Part shown: positions 8,114 to 17,150 of the stretch, in pieces
Position numbering within the stretch: the first letter of the stretch is position 1
How the letters are laid out: each line of letters begins with the position of its first letter
From: JANNSO01 sp964485395
GTDB lineage: Bacteria > Spirochaetota > Spirochaetia > Treponematales > UBA12059
Reading direction: 5' to 3'
Assembly (NCBI GenBank): GCA_964485395.1
Contig: CAZAJF010000018.1
Span: 15,262 to 79,261, forward strand
Length of the DNA: 64,000 bases
Position numbers and translations under genes: made by a program
The notes under the pieces: generated by a model
The model's database searches: none
Told to the model about the DNA's origin: nothing
What the model saw: only the letters and a program-made list of their open reading frames with translations

Positions 8114-9844
8114 ATGCTGAAACGGTTTCTTCCATACTACAAACCCTATAAAGGCCTTATGGCCTTCGATCTGGCCTGCGCGCTGCTCTTGTCGCTGACC
8201 GATCTCGTATTTCCCGCGGCGATTCGCCACGTAGTGGATACCATCGTACCCTCCATGGATTTGCCCTACCTGTTGCGCTTTGTGCTGCTCCTCGCGGCGC
8301 TCTACGCTTTTCGAGCCGTGCTTGAATACATCGTGGGTTTCTACGGGCATGTTTTGGGCGTGAACATCCAGCGGGACCTGAGGCGCGACATATTCAAGCA
8401 CCTGCAGATTCTCGACATCAGGTTCTACGACGACACGAAGACGGGGCAGATCATGTCCCGCATCGTCGGCGACCTGTTCGACCTCGGAGAGATTTCCCAT
8501 CATCTGCCGGAAGACCTGCTCGTCGCCGGCGTGCGGCTCGTCGGTTCGCTCATCGTGATGCTTACCATAGACTGGCGCCTCGCCCTTGTCGTGTTCGCCA
8601 TCGTCCCGTTCCTGGCGCTGTTTTCCAATACGTTTCGGGCGCGCTTCCGCAAGGCCTTCGCCGCCAACAAAGTAGCGATGGCCGAGATAAACGAACGCAT
8701 CGAGGAAAGCATATCCGGCGTTCGCGTGGTGAGGGCCTTCGCCAACGAGGAATTCGAGATGGCGCGCTTTGAGGAAGGCAACCGGGTATTCCGCGATTCG
8801 CGCGTCAAATCCGTTCGCCATATCGGCGTATTCAGTTCCGGCGTCGGCTTCATGTCCAACATCGGGCTGGTAATCGTACTGGGCTTCGGCGGCTACGCTG
8901 CGCTCAAGGGCAGCATCAGTCCGGGAAGCTACATCGCCTTCATATTATTCGTGTCGCGATTCTTTCAGCCGCTGGAAACGCTCGTACGCTCCACCGAGAT
9001 GTTCCAGGAAGGCGCCGCCGGATTTCGCCGCTTCCTCGAGATCGTGGACACCAAACCGGGCATCGTCGACGTTCCCGGCGCCGTAGATCTCGCCGACGTG
9101 CGCGGTACCGTGGAATTCCGCGACGTAGGTTTCCGCTACAGCGAGGATCGCGACCGTGTGCTGCACAAAGTGAACATTCGGGTTCCCGCGGGCGAGACCG
9201 TAGCCATCGTGGGCCCGTCCGGGGCAGGCAAGACCACGCTGTGTTCGCTTATCCCCCGGTTTTACGAGATAGCGGAAGGCAGCATCACGATAGACGGCAT
9301 CGATATCAGGCAGGCGAGCCTCGCCTCGCTCCGCGCCGCCACGGGCATCGTCCAGCAGGACGTATTCCTGTTCTCTGGCACCATCCGTGACAACATCGCC
9401 TATGGCAAGCTGGACGCGGCCGACGAGAAAATAATTTCCGCCGCACGGTCGGCCAACGCGATGGATTTCATAAACGCCTTGCCGCAGGGCTTGGACACCA
9501 TCGTGGGAGAGCGCGGAGTCAAGCTGTCCGGCGGCCAGAAGCAACGCCTGGCTATTGCCCGCATGTTTTTAAAAGATCCGCCGATACTCATACTGGATGA
9601 AGCCACCAGCTCTCTGGACGCAAAAGCCGAGATGGCGGTACGCGACTCCATAGAGGCGCTTGCGCAGGGCCGAACCACGTTCATCATAGCGCATCGCTTG
9701 GCCACCGTTCGTCATGCCAAGCGCATCCTCGTGCTTACCGATACCGGCATCGCCGAGGAAGGTACCCATGACGAGCTTGTGAACAAGGGCGGCATATACC
9801 GCGAGCTCTACAACGCGCAGGTAGAAAGCCTGCTCGTGGGCTGA
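8114..9844 (+). CDS. ABC exporter, fused permease and ATPase
   Basis: 576 residues, typical half-transporter. Residues about 1-310 form a six-helix ABC exporter membrane domain; the nucleotide-binding domain follows with Walker A GPSGAGKTT (near 367), signature KLSGGQKQRLAI, Walker B ILILDEATSSLD and the switch IAHRLATVR. It would work as a homodimer in the inner membrane exporting a lipid, drug or peptide. It resembles MsbA/LmrA-type proteins; no peptidase domain or neighbour points to a specific substrate. Confidence 0.92.
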   Translation: MLKRFLPYYKPYKGLMAFDLACALLLSLTDLVFPAAIRHVVDTIVPSMDLPYLLRFVLLLAALYAFRAVLEYIVGFYGHVLGVNIQRDLRRDIFKHLQILDIRFYDDTKTGQIMSRIVGDLFDLGEISHHLPEDLLVAGVRLVGSLIVMLTIDWRLALVVFAIVPFLALFSNTFRARFRKAFAANKVAMAEINERIEESISGVRVVRAFANEEFEMARFEEGNRVFRDSRVKSVRHIGVFSSGVGFMSNIGLVIVLGFGGYAALKGSISPGSYIAFILFVSRFFQPLETLVRSTEMFQEGAAGFRRFLEIVDTKPGIVDVPGAVDLADVRGTVEFRDVGFRYSEDRDRVLHKVNIRVPAGETVAIVGPSGAGKTTLCSLIPRFYEIAEGSITIDGIDIRQASLASLRAATGIVQQDVFLFSGTIRDNIAYGKLDAADEKIISAARSANAMDFINALPQGLDTIVGERGVKLSGGQKQRLAIARMFLKDPPILILDEATSSLDAKAEMAVRDSIEALAQGRTTFIIAHRLATVRHAKRILVLTDTGIAEEGTHDELVNKGGIYRELYNAQVESLLVG

Positions 9845-9913
9845 CGGCCGATTTTATTCGTTTTCCATGTTGACTGTCCCGAAATACAGCCTTATCTTTT
9901 GCTGGAGGTTTTT

Positions 9914-10471
9914 ATGGTCATAAAATACAATGCGCCAACCACGCTCACGTTTACGATAGTCTGCGCCGTCGTGCTGCTTTTCAGCTCCATATTTCCGGGC
10001 CTCTCCGAAGCCTGGTTTTCGGCGCCAGGCCGCGGCAGTTTCGACCCGTCGAGCATCCGCGACTACCTGCGGCTTTTTACCCACGTAATCGGGCATTCGG
10101 GCATCAACCATTACCTCTCCAACTTTTCCTTCATACTGCTTCTAGGGCCCATCCTCGAAGCCAGCTACGGGTCGCTGGGCGTTCTTCTCATGATGGCCAT
10201 CACCGCCCTCTTCACCGGCGTTCTCAATATTCTCCTTTTCAGGACCGGGCTCATGGGCGCCAGCGGAATCGTGTTCATGATGATACTGCTCGCCTCGTTC
10301 ACCAACTTCAATAAAGGTGAAGTTCCTGTAACGTTCCTGCTGGTGATGATCCTGTTCCTGGGCAAGGAAGTCATCAACGCCTTCCAGGCCAACGACATAA
10401 GCGAGTTTGGCCATATTATCGGAGGGCTCTGCGGCAGCGTATTCGGTTTTTTAAAGCCCGCAAAAAAATAG
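9914..10471 (+). CDS. Rhomboid-family intramembrane serine protease
   Basis: 185 residues from the ATG at 9914, chosen because GGAGG sits 6 bases upstream; an upstream TTG lacks such a site. About six membrane segments. GHSGINHYLSNFSF in the second helix, GASGIVFM carrying the catalytic serine, and the late GHIIGGLCGSVFG helix with the catalytic histidine match the rhomboid Ser-His dyad. The family cleaves membrane proteins inside the bilayer. The substrate cannot be told from context. It is followed by a separate promoter and the PhoH gene. Confidence 0.8.
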   Translation: MVIKYNAPTTLTFTIVCAVVLLFSSIFPGLSEAWFSAPGRGSFDPSSIRDYLRLFTHVIGHSGINHYLSNFSFILLLGPILEASYGSLGVLLMMAITALFTGVLNILLFRTGLMGASGIVFMMILLASFTNFNKGEVPVTFLLVMILFLGKEVINAFQANDISEFGHIIGGLCGSVFGFLKPAKK

Positions 10472-10493
10472 CGGCAGTTCCTGCTCCCCGGAC

Positions 10494-10521
10494 TTGCGAA
10501 CTTCTCCTTTTGCCTTATACT
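10494..10521 (+). promoter_or_regulatory. Promoter of the PIN-PhoH gene
   Basis: TTGCGA at 10494-10499 and TATACT at 10516-10521 are 16 bases apart; the ATG with an AGGAGG ribosome site follows at 10544. Confidence 0.45.
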
Positions 10522-10543
10522 TAAATAAGCAGGAGGAAACAGC

Positions 10544-11854
10544 ATGAGCGATTCCGAGGAACAGGTTAAAATATTCGTTATAGACACCAATGTCCTTATT
10601 CACTTTCCCGAAGCAATCATGTCGTTCAGGGATAACGAGATAGTAATTCCCCTACAGGTTCTCGAGGAGCTGGACGGCCTCAAGGCATCCCCCGATCAAC
10701 GCGGAAAAAGCGCTCGCGAAGCCATACGGTTCCTTGATGGGATATCCAAGAAAGGCAACCTGAACGAAGGCGTCAAGCTTGAAAACGGGTCCACCCTCCG
10801 TGTCTCCCTGCTCCTTCCCGATGAAATTCCCCATGGATTCGACTCGTCCAAAGCCGATAACCGCATCATTCTCTGCGCCTACGAGCATCTGCGCAAGGGC
10901 CGGAAAGTATTCTTCGTTTCCAAGGATATCAACGCGCGGGTAAAGGCCACTGCCCTCGGTATACACGTTGTGGATTACGACAAGCAGAAAGTGGACATAG
11001 CGTCGCTGTACCCCGGAGTGCTGGAAGTGGATGCTTCCGTAGAACAGCTGGCCATTCTGGATAGCGTCGGCGAACTGCCGTGGAAAGAAAAACTTACCGT
11101 AAACCAGTTCGTTATTTTCCGGGACAGAAGCGGGGCCAAGGAACGCATTACGCGCTATTTCCCGAAAGAAGGCATCCTGCGGCTCCTGCAAAACGAGCTC
11201 GGATCGGTTTCAGGTATTTCGGCGCTCAATGCGAGGCAGCGCGTCGCGATAGAATTGCTGCTGGATGACAGCCTGCGACTCGTTACGCTCGTAGGCAAGG
11301 CAGGCACCGGAAAAACCCTGCTTGCGATAGCGGTGGGCCTGCGAAAGATCTACGACGAAAAAATTTACAGCCGCATGCTCGTATCGCGTCCCGTTATTTC
11401 CGTGGGAAAGGAAATAGGATTCCTGCCCGGCGAAAAATCCGCCAAGATGTCCAATTGGATGCAGCCGCTGTTCGACAACCTGGAATACATCCTGGGCGTG
11501 TACAAGCGCGACAAGATCAAGAATATCGACCAGCTGCTCAAGGACAAGCTTATCGAGATAGAGGCGCTGTCGTTTATCCGCGGGCGCTCGCTGCCCGGGC
11601 AGTACATCATCATCGACGAGGCGCAAAACCTCACGCCGCACGAGATCAAGACCATTGTGTCTCGCGCCGGCACCGGAACCAAGGTGGTACTTACCGGCGA
11701 CCCCTACCAGATAGACAATATGTACCTGGACGCCAACTCCAACGGGCTGTCGTTCCTTGTGGATGCGTTTAAAGGGCAGGAGATATTCGGGCACATTACC
11801 CTGAACAAGACGGAACGCAGCGAATTGGCTGAGCTGGCTTCAAGCTTGCTGTAA
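10544..11854 (+). CDS. PIN-PhoH fusion ATPase (YlaK type)
   Basis: 436 residues, the usual length of PhoH2/YlaK proteins. The N-terminal PIN nuclease domain (about 1-150) has the acidic residues in VIDTNVLIHFPE and VLEELDGLK; the C-terminal PhoH ATPase domain has Walker A VGKAGTGKTLLA (near 247), RPVISVGKEIGFLPG, Walker B YIIIDEAQNLTP and the LTGDPYQID motif. PhoH2 proteins combine RNA helicase and RNase activity in described examples. AGGAGG precedes the ATG. A structured hairpin region follows the stop codon. Confidence 0.92.
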   Translation: MSDSEEQVKIFVIDTNVLIHFPEAIMSFRDNEIVIPLQVLEELDGLKASPDQRGKSAREAIRFLDGISKKGNLNEGVKLENGSTLRVSLLLPDEIPHGFDSSKADNRIILCAYEHLRKGRKVFFVSKDINARVKATALGIHVVDYDKQKVDIASLYPGVLEVDASVEQLAILDSVGELPWKEKLTVNQFVIFRDRSGAKERITRYFPKEGILRLLQNELGSVSGISALNARQRVAIELLLDDSLRLVTLVGKAGTGKTLLAIAVGLRKIYDEKIYSRMLVSRPVISVGKEIGFLPGEKSAKMSNWMQPLFDNLEYILGVYKRDKIKNIDQLLKDKLIEIEALSFIRGRSLPGQYIIIDEAQNLTPHEIKTIVSRAGTGTKVVLTGDPYQIDNMYLDANSNGLSFLVDAFKGQEIFGHITLNKTERSELAELASSLL

Positions 11855-11880
11855 GGCAATTGCCGTTGCTTTTGATGAAT

Positions 11881-12061
11881 GGCACAGAGCCTCTTAAAAG
11901 GGGACTCTGTGCCCTCAAGTCCTTTGGCGAGCCACCGGTAGTGGCACAAGCTGAGGACTCGGCTAGATTCAGGGAAAGAAGCGCAAGAAAAACAAGGCTT
12001 CAACCGGACAAGCTTCGCTCCAGTAGGCGCGCCGCTTGCCGGTTAAGCTAATCTTTTCTTG
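11881..12061. other. Block of three large hairpins, possible structured RNA or recombination site
   Basis: Three consecutive dyads fill this noncoding stretch: GGCACAGAG/CTCTGTGCC (11881-11913); AGTCCT...AGGACT enclosing GCCAC/GTGGC (11918-11959); and a 78-base hairpin with arms CAAGAAAA/TTTTCTTG (11984-12061) enclosing GCTTcAACCGGaCAAGC paired with GCTTGCCGGTTAAGC, the lower-case bases being bulged. None is followed by a clear T-run. The inner arm ending GTTAAGC fits the GTTRRRY core of integron attC sites, which also carry bulged bases. It sits at the GC-rich/AT-rich border, just before the Rhs fragment. Confidence 0.4.
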
Positions 12062-12120
12062 GCTGGTTTCGTGCTAATAAAACTTAGAGCCTAGAGATTA
12101 GAATTCAAATTCTAAACCCA

Positions 12121-12549
12121 TTAAGATTTATATACTAATATTAACCATAAAAAAGCAATAAAAAAAGGAACAACAACTACAACAAATAATAAACGAGCCT
12201 GCGATCTACCTTGTACAGATGTAAATCCTTCAGAAAACTGAACACTATTTTGATCAAGATAACTAGTAAATTGACTTACAACCGAATCAAAAACTATTTG
12301 GCCTAGGATGCTATATAATCTACCTTTATAAGGGAAAATAACTCCAAACGATCCTTCTGCCCAAATATCAATATGGATTTCGACATCAGTTTTGCTAATT
12401 AAAAAATAGATTGTCGTATTTTTTAAACAATACAATCCCTCTTTTGATAGTTTTTTCCATTTTTTATTATCAAAATATAATAATACCTTGGATTCATTTG
12501 TAGCATCCAATTTTAGCGTATATCTTAGAATCTTAATTTCGCTTTTCAT
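12121..12549 (-). CDS. Candidate immunity protein of the Rhs tip
   Basis: 142 residues, not recognised as a known family. AT-rich codon use sets it apart from its neighbours. The first 110 residues are a soluble domain (IRYTLKLDATNESKVLLYF...), and the C-terminus has one strong membrane helix (LLFVVVVVPFFIAFLWLILVY). The start at 12549 lies 1 base after the stop of the frame-restored Rhs tip, with a TAAGGAAT ribosome-site-like run. In polymorphic toxin loci the small gene directly behind the toxin usually encodes the cognate immunity protein; this role is inferred from position only. A membrane-anchored immunity protein would suit a toxin acting on membrane or periplasm. Confidence 0.5.
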   Translation of the reverse strand: MKSEIKILRYTLKLDATNESKVLLYFDNKKWKKLSKEGLYCLKNTTIYFLISKTDVEIHIDIWAEGSFGVIFPYKGRLYSILGQIVFDSVVSQFTSYLDQNSVQFSEGFTSVQGRSQARLLFVVVVVPFFIAFLWLILVYKS

Positions 12550-12550
12550 T

Positions 12551-13170
12551 TCAATTCCTTACATTAGGGAAAATATAACCTTCATCTTTTAAAGTTGCCC
12601 CAGCTAAAAAAAGATTGCCTAATTGAGCAGCTGCAAAACTTATTGTTGAGAGTTTTGAAAAACCACCAGAAGGTAGAAAATAAAACTTCCTATATCATCA
12701 ACGATATCCATTGCTGACGAAGCCATGCCTGCCATATCAGGACGACTGCTAACGCTGCAGATTCCGTAAGAAAGCATTCCCAATGCTGATGTTGGTAGCT
12801 CAGTCTCACCATCTGATGAACTATAAGTTAATAAGGAAGCTGTTGCAGCTAATGTATTTGCTCCACCATGTGCTATGAGCCCCCAACCAAGAGGTGGAAC
12901 TATCGGTAGAATCGAAACTCCAGCTCCCACTTCAACCAAAGAAGTAGCTATAGCAATCCCTCTTGCTACTTCTTTACTATCAATATTACTTAACCTTAGT
13001 CGTTCTTCTGGAGGTTCACTAGTCAATCGAAGCGGCTCTTCTTTAGATACGTTTGCAGCATTTGCAGTACCGTCATCATCTTTTGCAACACTTGGTGCTT
13101 GTCCAGGCTTCAACCCGCTTGGATCTGTGAACATTACTGGAAAATATAGTTTCGCGTGCGCGAGGTCCAT
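12551..13170 (-). pseudogene. Orphan Rhs/polymorphic-toxin C-terminal tip, frameshifted
   Basis: As read, a 176-residue frame (12640-13170) opens MDLAHAKLYFPVMFTDPSGL; FTDPSGL is the motif that ends the Rhs core and introduces the variable toxin tip. No Rhs core precedes it: lspA ends 5 bp upstream. The tip is Ala/Gly-rich with hydrophobic helices and unknown activity. Near 12675-12687 (AAAATAAAACTTCC on the plus strand) a -1 shift gives a sensible continuation, YFLPSGGFSKLSTISFAAAQ..., running to a TGA at 12551-12553, one base before the next gene. So the tip is probably about 206 residues and interrupted by a 1-base error or mutation. The first 22 bases are GC-rich like lspA, then composition drops. 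Confidence 0.6.
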
Positions 13171-13174
13171 AGGA

Positions 13175-13696
13175 TTACCCGGCTTTTTTCTCCGCGGGTT
13201 TCTTGCCGCTCTTTATCTCCAGGATCATCCAGACGATCACGCCGAAGGTTACGGAAAGGTCGGCGACGTTCAGGATGCCCGTGCGCAGGTTTCCTATGCC
13301 GAAATTCAGGAAGTCCACGACGCGGAAATCGTTGAACAGGCGGTCCTGCAGGTTGGCCAGGCCGCCGGCTATGACGGTGGCCATGACCGCCGCCTTGGCA
13401 AGGCTGGGCTCCCGGAAAAGCGCGTAATATAATCCTAACAGGCAGATGATTATGGGGAGCACCAAGAGCAGCGCCATCTTGACGGCGACGGGCCAGGTTG
13501 TGCCGAGGCTCAGGAAGGCGCCCGTGTTCTCCGCGTAGCGTATCACCATGATGCCGCCGAAGAACGAGTGGATTCCTCCGTCCGCGAGCTCTCGCGCCGC
13601 GATGATCTTGGTTACGCGGTCCAGGCCGTAATTGGCCATGAGCGTTAGAATCACGATGATCATCAGCTTTGTCCGTTTTTTCTTTGCGTCGTTCAT
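13175..13696 (-). CDS. lspA: Lipoprotein signal peptidase (signal peptidase II)
   Basis: 173 residues from the ATG at 13696. It removes signal peptides from prolipoproteins at the lipobox Cys in the inner membrane, fitting the many lipoproteins in this window. Family blocks are present: RYAENTGAFLSLG, GGLANLQDRL, VVDFLNFG (first catalytic Asp) and NVADLSVTFG (second Asp). Four membrane helices are visible and the C-terminus is Lys-rich. The start overlaps the ABC-F stop by 4 bases (ATGA), so translation is coupled. The alternative start 16 codons upstream lies within the ABC-F gene and adds no conserved sequence. Confidence 0.92.
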   Translation of the reverse strand: MNDAKKKRTKLMIIVILTLMANYGLDRVTKIIAARELADGGIHSFFGGIMVIRYAENTGAFLSLGTTWPVAVKMALLLVLPIIICLLGLYYALFREPSLAKAAVMATVIAGGLANLQDRLFNDFRVVDFLNFGIGNLRTGILNVADLSVTFGVIVWMILEIKSGKKPAEKKAG

Positions 13697-15684
13697 TCTT
13701 CGATATCCTTGAATAGTTCCATCTCCGTGGCGGTAGCTTCCCATTCGGAAGAAAGCGCCGCGCCGAGTTTTTCGAGTTCGTCCATCTTCGACTGCATGGA
13801 TTTCATGCGCTTTCCGTCGCTGTAGTTTTCCGGTTGGGACATGGAATGGGCTTGCGCCTTTTTTTCCGATTCAATGGCATCGATGCGGGCCAGGAGTTCC
13901 TCTTCCTGCTTGCACAGGCGGCGGTAATCCGCCTTGCGTTTTTTATCCAGTTCGCGCAGGGTTTTAGTGTCGGAAGCCGTTTGCGTAGCGGTGGCCTGCG
14001 CAGAGGGTTTGCCGGCGGCTGCGTCGTTCTGCGTTCCTCCGGCTGCGCCGCCGTAGCCTCCTGCGGCGGCATCCCTGGCTTTTTTATCCAGGTAATACGC
14101 GTAGTCGCCATGGTAGAGGCGCGGTACTTCGCCGCAGGAAAGTTCCAAAACGCGATCGGCAAGCCCCTCTATGAAAAACCGGTCGTGCGACACGAACAGT
14201 ACCGTTCCCTGAAACCGGACGAGAGCGTCCAGCAGCACATCCTTGGAATCCAAGTCCAGGTGATTGGTGGGCTCGTCCAGAACAAGGAGGTTGGCCGGGT
14301 GCAGGAGCATCTTGAGGAGCGCCAGGCGGGATCGTTCGCCGCCTGATAAAACCTTAACGCTTTTCTGTATGTCGTCGCCGCGGAACAGGAAGGCTCCGAG
14401 CATGTTTCTTATGCTTGGAATCAGGTGGGTGGGGCAGGCTGCCTCGGCTTCCTGCTCCACGGTGCGACTTTCGTCCAGCGCGTCGGCCACGTCCTGCGAG
14501 AAATACCCGACGGTAATGCCCGTGCCGTAGCGGAGGGTGCCGTCGTGCTTGGTATCCACGTTCGCGATAAGGCGCATCAGCGTGGATTTACCGGCGCCGT
14601 TCCTGCCCACGAAGGCGATCTTTGAGCCCGAATCCACGACGAGGCTGAGTTCGTCCACCACGCGCTTTTCCCCGTACGACTTGGCGAGCTTGTCCAGCGT
14701 CAGCGCTATCTTTCCCGCGTGCGGCGGAGGCGGAAAGCTGAAATGCACTTTCTTCATGCCCTCGGGGATGATGATGGGTTCGATTTTATCAAGCGCCTTG
14801 ATGCGGCTCTGTACGAGCGAAGCCTTGGATTCGTTGTAGCGGAAGCGGCGTATGAAATCCTCGAGCTTGGCGATTTCTTCCTGCTGCGCCTCCCAGGACT
14901 TGAACAGCGTCTCCAGCTCCTGCGCGCGGCGTTTCTCGTAGCCGCTGTAGGTTCCCGGGTAGCGGGAAAGCTTGCCGTTCCATAATTCGTATACTTCGCT
15001 CACGCAGGAATCCAAAAACGAGCGATCGTGCGACACGACCACGAAGCCGCCTTTATAGGCGCGCAGGTAATTTTCAAGCCAGTCGCGGGCTTCCAGGTCC
15101 AGGTAGTTGGTGGGCTCGTCCAGGAGCATCATGTCCGGATTCTCCAAGAGCACTTTTGCCAGGGCGACGCGCATCTGCCAGCCGCCGGAGAGTTCGTCCA
15201 CCTGGCGGTTTTCGTCTCCGGGCTTGAAGCCAAGTCCCTGGAGCACTTCCAGGATGCGGTCGTGCCGGCGGTAATAGCCGGAATCGTTGATTGCCTCGTC
15301 AAGATGATGAAACGACTCGACGAGGGCGGCCGTGCGCGCGTCGTCGCTGGTGGATTTTTCAAGGATTCCCGCGATGCCGTCCCGCTCGGCTATCAGCGCG
15401 TCGATGGCTCCGTAGGCTTTTTCCGTTTCCTCGAAAACCGAGCAGCCGGTATAGTCCACGCCGGTTTGGGCGAGGTAGGAGACGCGGGTGCCTTTCTGAA
15501 TGGCGCGCTCCCCGGAATCGGGAGCGAGTTGGCCGGCCACGATGCGGAGCAGTGTCGTCTTTCCCGCGCCGTTGGGCCCGGCGAGCGCCGCTTTGGTTCC
15601 GCCGGCAAGGTAGAGCGAGGCGTCCGAGAGGATGTCCCGGGCGCCGAAGGCCAGCGATACGCCGGTGAATTGGACGAATGCCAT
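13693..15684 (-). CDS. ABC-F family ATPase
   Basis: 663 residues with two ABC ATPase domains and no membrane region. Domain 1: Walker A GPNGAGKTT (near 36), signature LSGGWQMR, Walker B MMLLDEPTNYLD. A linker helix pair with EEIAKLEDFIRRFRYN follows. Domain 2: GRNGAGKST (near 363), LSGGERSR, LLVLDEPTNHLD. The C-terminus (about 540-663) has an Ala/Gly-rich stretch and then a charged coiled coil, as in Uup/YdiF-type proteins. ABC-F proteins act on ribosomes, e.g. relieving stalls. It lies between the SH3 lipoprotein gene (3-base spacing) and lspA (4-base overlap), so one operon. Confidence 0.93.
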   Translation of the reverse strand: MAFVQFTGVSLAFGARDILSDASLYLAGGTKAALAGPNGAGKTTLLRIVAGQLAPDSGERAIQKGTRVSYLAQTGVDYTGCSVFEETEKAYGAIDALIAERDGIAGILEKSTSDDARTAALVESFHHLDEAINDSGYYRRHDRILEVLQGLGFKPGDENRQVDELSGGWQMRVALAKVLLENPDMMLLDEPTNYLDLEARDWLENYLRAYKGGFVVVSHDRSFLDSCVSEVYELWNGKLSRYPGTYSGYEKRRAQELETLFKSWEAQQEEIAKLEDFIRRFRYNESKASLVQSRIKALDKIEPIIIPEGMKKVHFSFPPPPHAGKIALTLDKLAKSYGEKRVVDELSLVVDSGSKIAFVGRNGAGKSTLMRLIANVDTKHDGTLRYGTGITVGYFSQDVADALDESRTVEQEAEAACPTHLIPSIRNMLGAFLFRGDDIQKSVKVLSGGERSRLALLKMLLHPANLLVLDEPTNHLDLDSKDVLLDALVRFQGTVLFVSHDRFFIEGLADRVLELSCGEVPRLYHGDYAYYLDKKARDAAAGGYGGAAGGTQNDAAAGKPSAQATATQTASDTKTLRELDKKRKADYRRLCKQEEELLARIDAIESEKKAQAHSMSQPENYSDGKRMKSMQSKMDELEKLGAALSSEWEATATEMELFKDIEE

Positions 15685-15686
15685 AT

Positions 15687-17111
15687 CTAGCGGAACCTCG
15701 TGAAAACGATGGGCTCGGATTGCCCGGCCGACTGTATCTCGTTATTTTTTATAACATCGCGCCCGACGGGAAGCAAGCTGAGGGACGTTTCGTCGGCACG
15801 GTACAGGAAGTACACTTCGGGGCGCTTCTCGGCATCGAACGTAACGGTAAATCCGCCTTGCCATTGGCTCGACATCTCCGGCGACACGTATAGATTCATG
15901 GAAATGGAGGCCTTGTCGCCGGCGCCTTCCGGAATGATCGCCGGAACCAATTGCTCATAGGATACCCAGGTAGCCCTCGTCGTGGCGGTGATGATGAGGA
16001 CTCCCGCCTGTTCGTTCTCGAAACGCTCGCCTGAAGCCACCAAGGCTGCCAGGACGTTGAGTCTCCTGCGTTCCTCGGATGCGATAAGGGCGCGCGGATC
16101 GTTTTTTTGCCTGATGAAGTTCAAGGTAAGCGGCACCTCTGGAGTACCGCTAGTACCGCTAGCGCCGCTTGCGCCGCTGGCCGCGGAAGGAGCCGCCGGT
16201 TCGGTGATTCCCTTCGTTCCAAGCAGGTATTTCCTGAACTCAGGCGAAATGTCTGCGGGTGGGGGAGTAAGCACGAGGTCGCCTGAGAGCGTAAAGTGAA
16301 TCTTGGCTCCCGAGCTGCCCAGGACGAACGCGCCTTCGCTGTCCTGGTTGATGGATTCATATTTGTATACTTTGGAAAATCCGGGCTGCTCGACGCGCAC
16401 AGACTTTTTCGTAGGGTCGGCAAATAGGCCGAATCGCAGCTGGTATTGATAAAAATCATAGCGTTTCGCAGTTTCCATGCTCCGGAAATACTCGGGTCGC
16501 CAGGTTTGCTCGAACAGGTCGGGTAGCCTGGCGTCGGGGGCAGGCGCGGATTCCGCCAGTTTGGGCCGTTCGGCCGTGCGCGTGTCCCATATTGTAAGCT
16601 GATTCGAAAAAACATAGCCCTGGGTACCGTCTTCGGCTATGGCAAGGTACCATGATCCTTCAAGTACTTCATCGCCGGTTTTTACGGGGATTCCTTGGGC
16701 AGGCGCCAAAAGCTTGATTTCCTGGCCGATCATGAGCCGATAGGTTTGCGTGGCGTTGTTTTCCGGCTTTTCATGGAGCAAAAGGCCGTCGCGCAGGCAG
16801 ATTCCGGAGAGCGTGGCCATGCTTTCGTATTCCTTTGCCCGGGCTTCCGCTTTTTTTCTGGATGGATACACTTCCAGGCGCCAGAGCTCGAGCTCTACCT
16901 TTTTCTTGCCTTTGAGCTGCCCGACTACCCAGGTTTTGGTAATGTTGGACTTGAAATAGACTGGTACAAGCTCCCCGGAAGTTAAACCCGAATCGAGAGG
17001 AGCCCAGAGGACGAGTCCCCAGCCGGCCATTCGCGTGCAAGATCCCGCCAAAAGAACGAGACCTGAGATGATGCAGCAAAGAATCGTGACGGATCGTAAG
17101 CGTTGTATCAT
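15687..17111 (-). CDS. SH3-domain lipoprotein
   Basis: 474 residues. The N-terminal signal ends in LLAGSC (Cys25), a lipobox, so the protein should be lipid-anchored in the envelope. Residues about 100-180 (LRDGLLLHEKPENNATQTYRL...WYLAIAEDGTQGYVFSNQL) have the bacterial SH3 pattern. A low-complexity SAASGASGASGTSG linker lies near residue 315; the remainder is beta-rich and unassigned. The promoter ends only a few bases before the ATG, so the leader is very short. It heads the operon with ABC-F and lspA. Confidence 0.75.
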   Translation of the reverse strand: MIQRLRSVTILCCIISGLVLLAGSCTRMAGWGLVLWAPLDSGLTSGELVPVYFKSNITKTWVVGQLKGKKKVELELWRLEVYPSRKKAEARAKEYESMATLSGICLRDGLLLHEKPENNATQTYRLMIGQEIKLLAPAQGIPVKTGDEVLEGSWYLAIAEDGTQGYVFSNQLTIWDTRTAERPKLAESAPAPDARLPDLFEQTWRPEYFRSMETAKRYDFYQYQLRFGLFADPTKKSVRVEQPGFSKVYKYESINQDSEGAFVLGSSGAKIHFTLSGDLVLTPPPADISPEFRKYLLGTKGITEPAAPSAASGASGASGTSGTPEVPLTLNFIRQKNDPRALIASEERRRLNVLAALVASGERFENEQAGVLIITATTRATWVSYEQLVPAIIPEGAGDKASISMNLYVSPEMSSQWQGGFTVTFDAEKRPEVYFLYRADETSLSLLPVGRDVIKNNEIQSAGQSEPIVFTRFR

Positions 17112-17120
17112 GGTAGCTTA

Positions 17121-17150
17121 TTTATACCTGACTTTTAGCCACTTTGTCAC
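17121..17150 (-). promoter_or_regulatory. Promoter of the SH3 lipoprotein-ABC-F-lspA operon
   Basis: On the minus strand GTGACA (17150-17145) is 18 bases from TATAAA (17126-17121). The predicted start of transcription is within a few bases of the ATG at 17111, leaving little room for a ribosome site. Confidence 0.45.

Noticed and set aside
11860..12051. 63-residue frame inside the hairpin block
   Set aside because: The structured dyads explain the sequence; no ribosome site or homology was seen.
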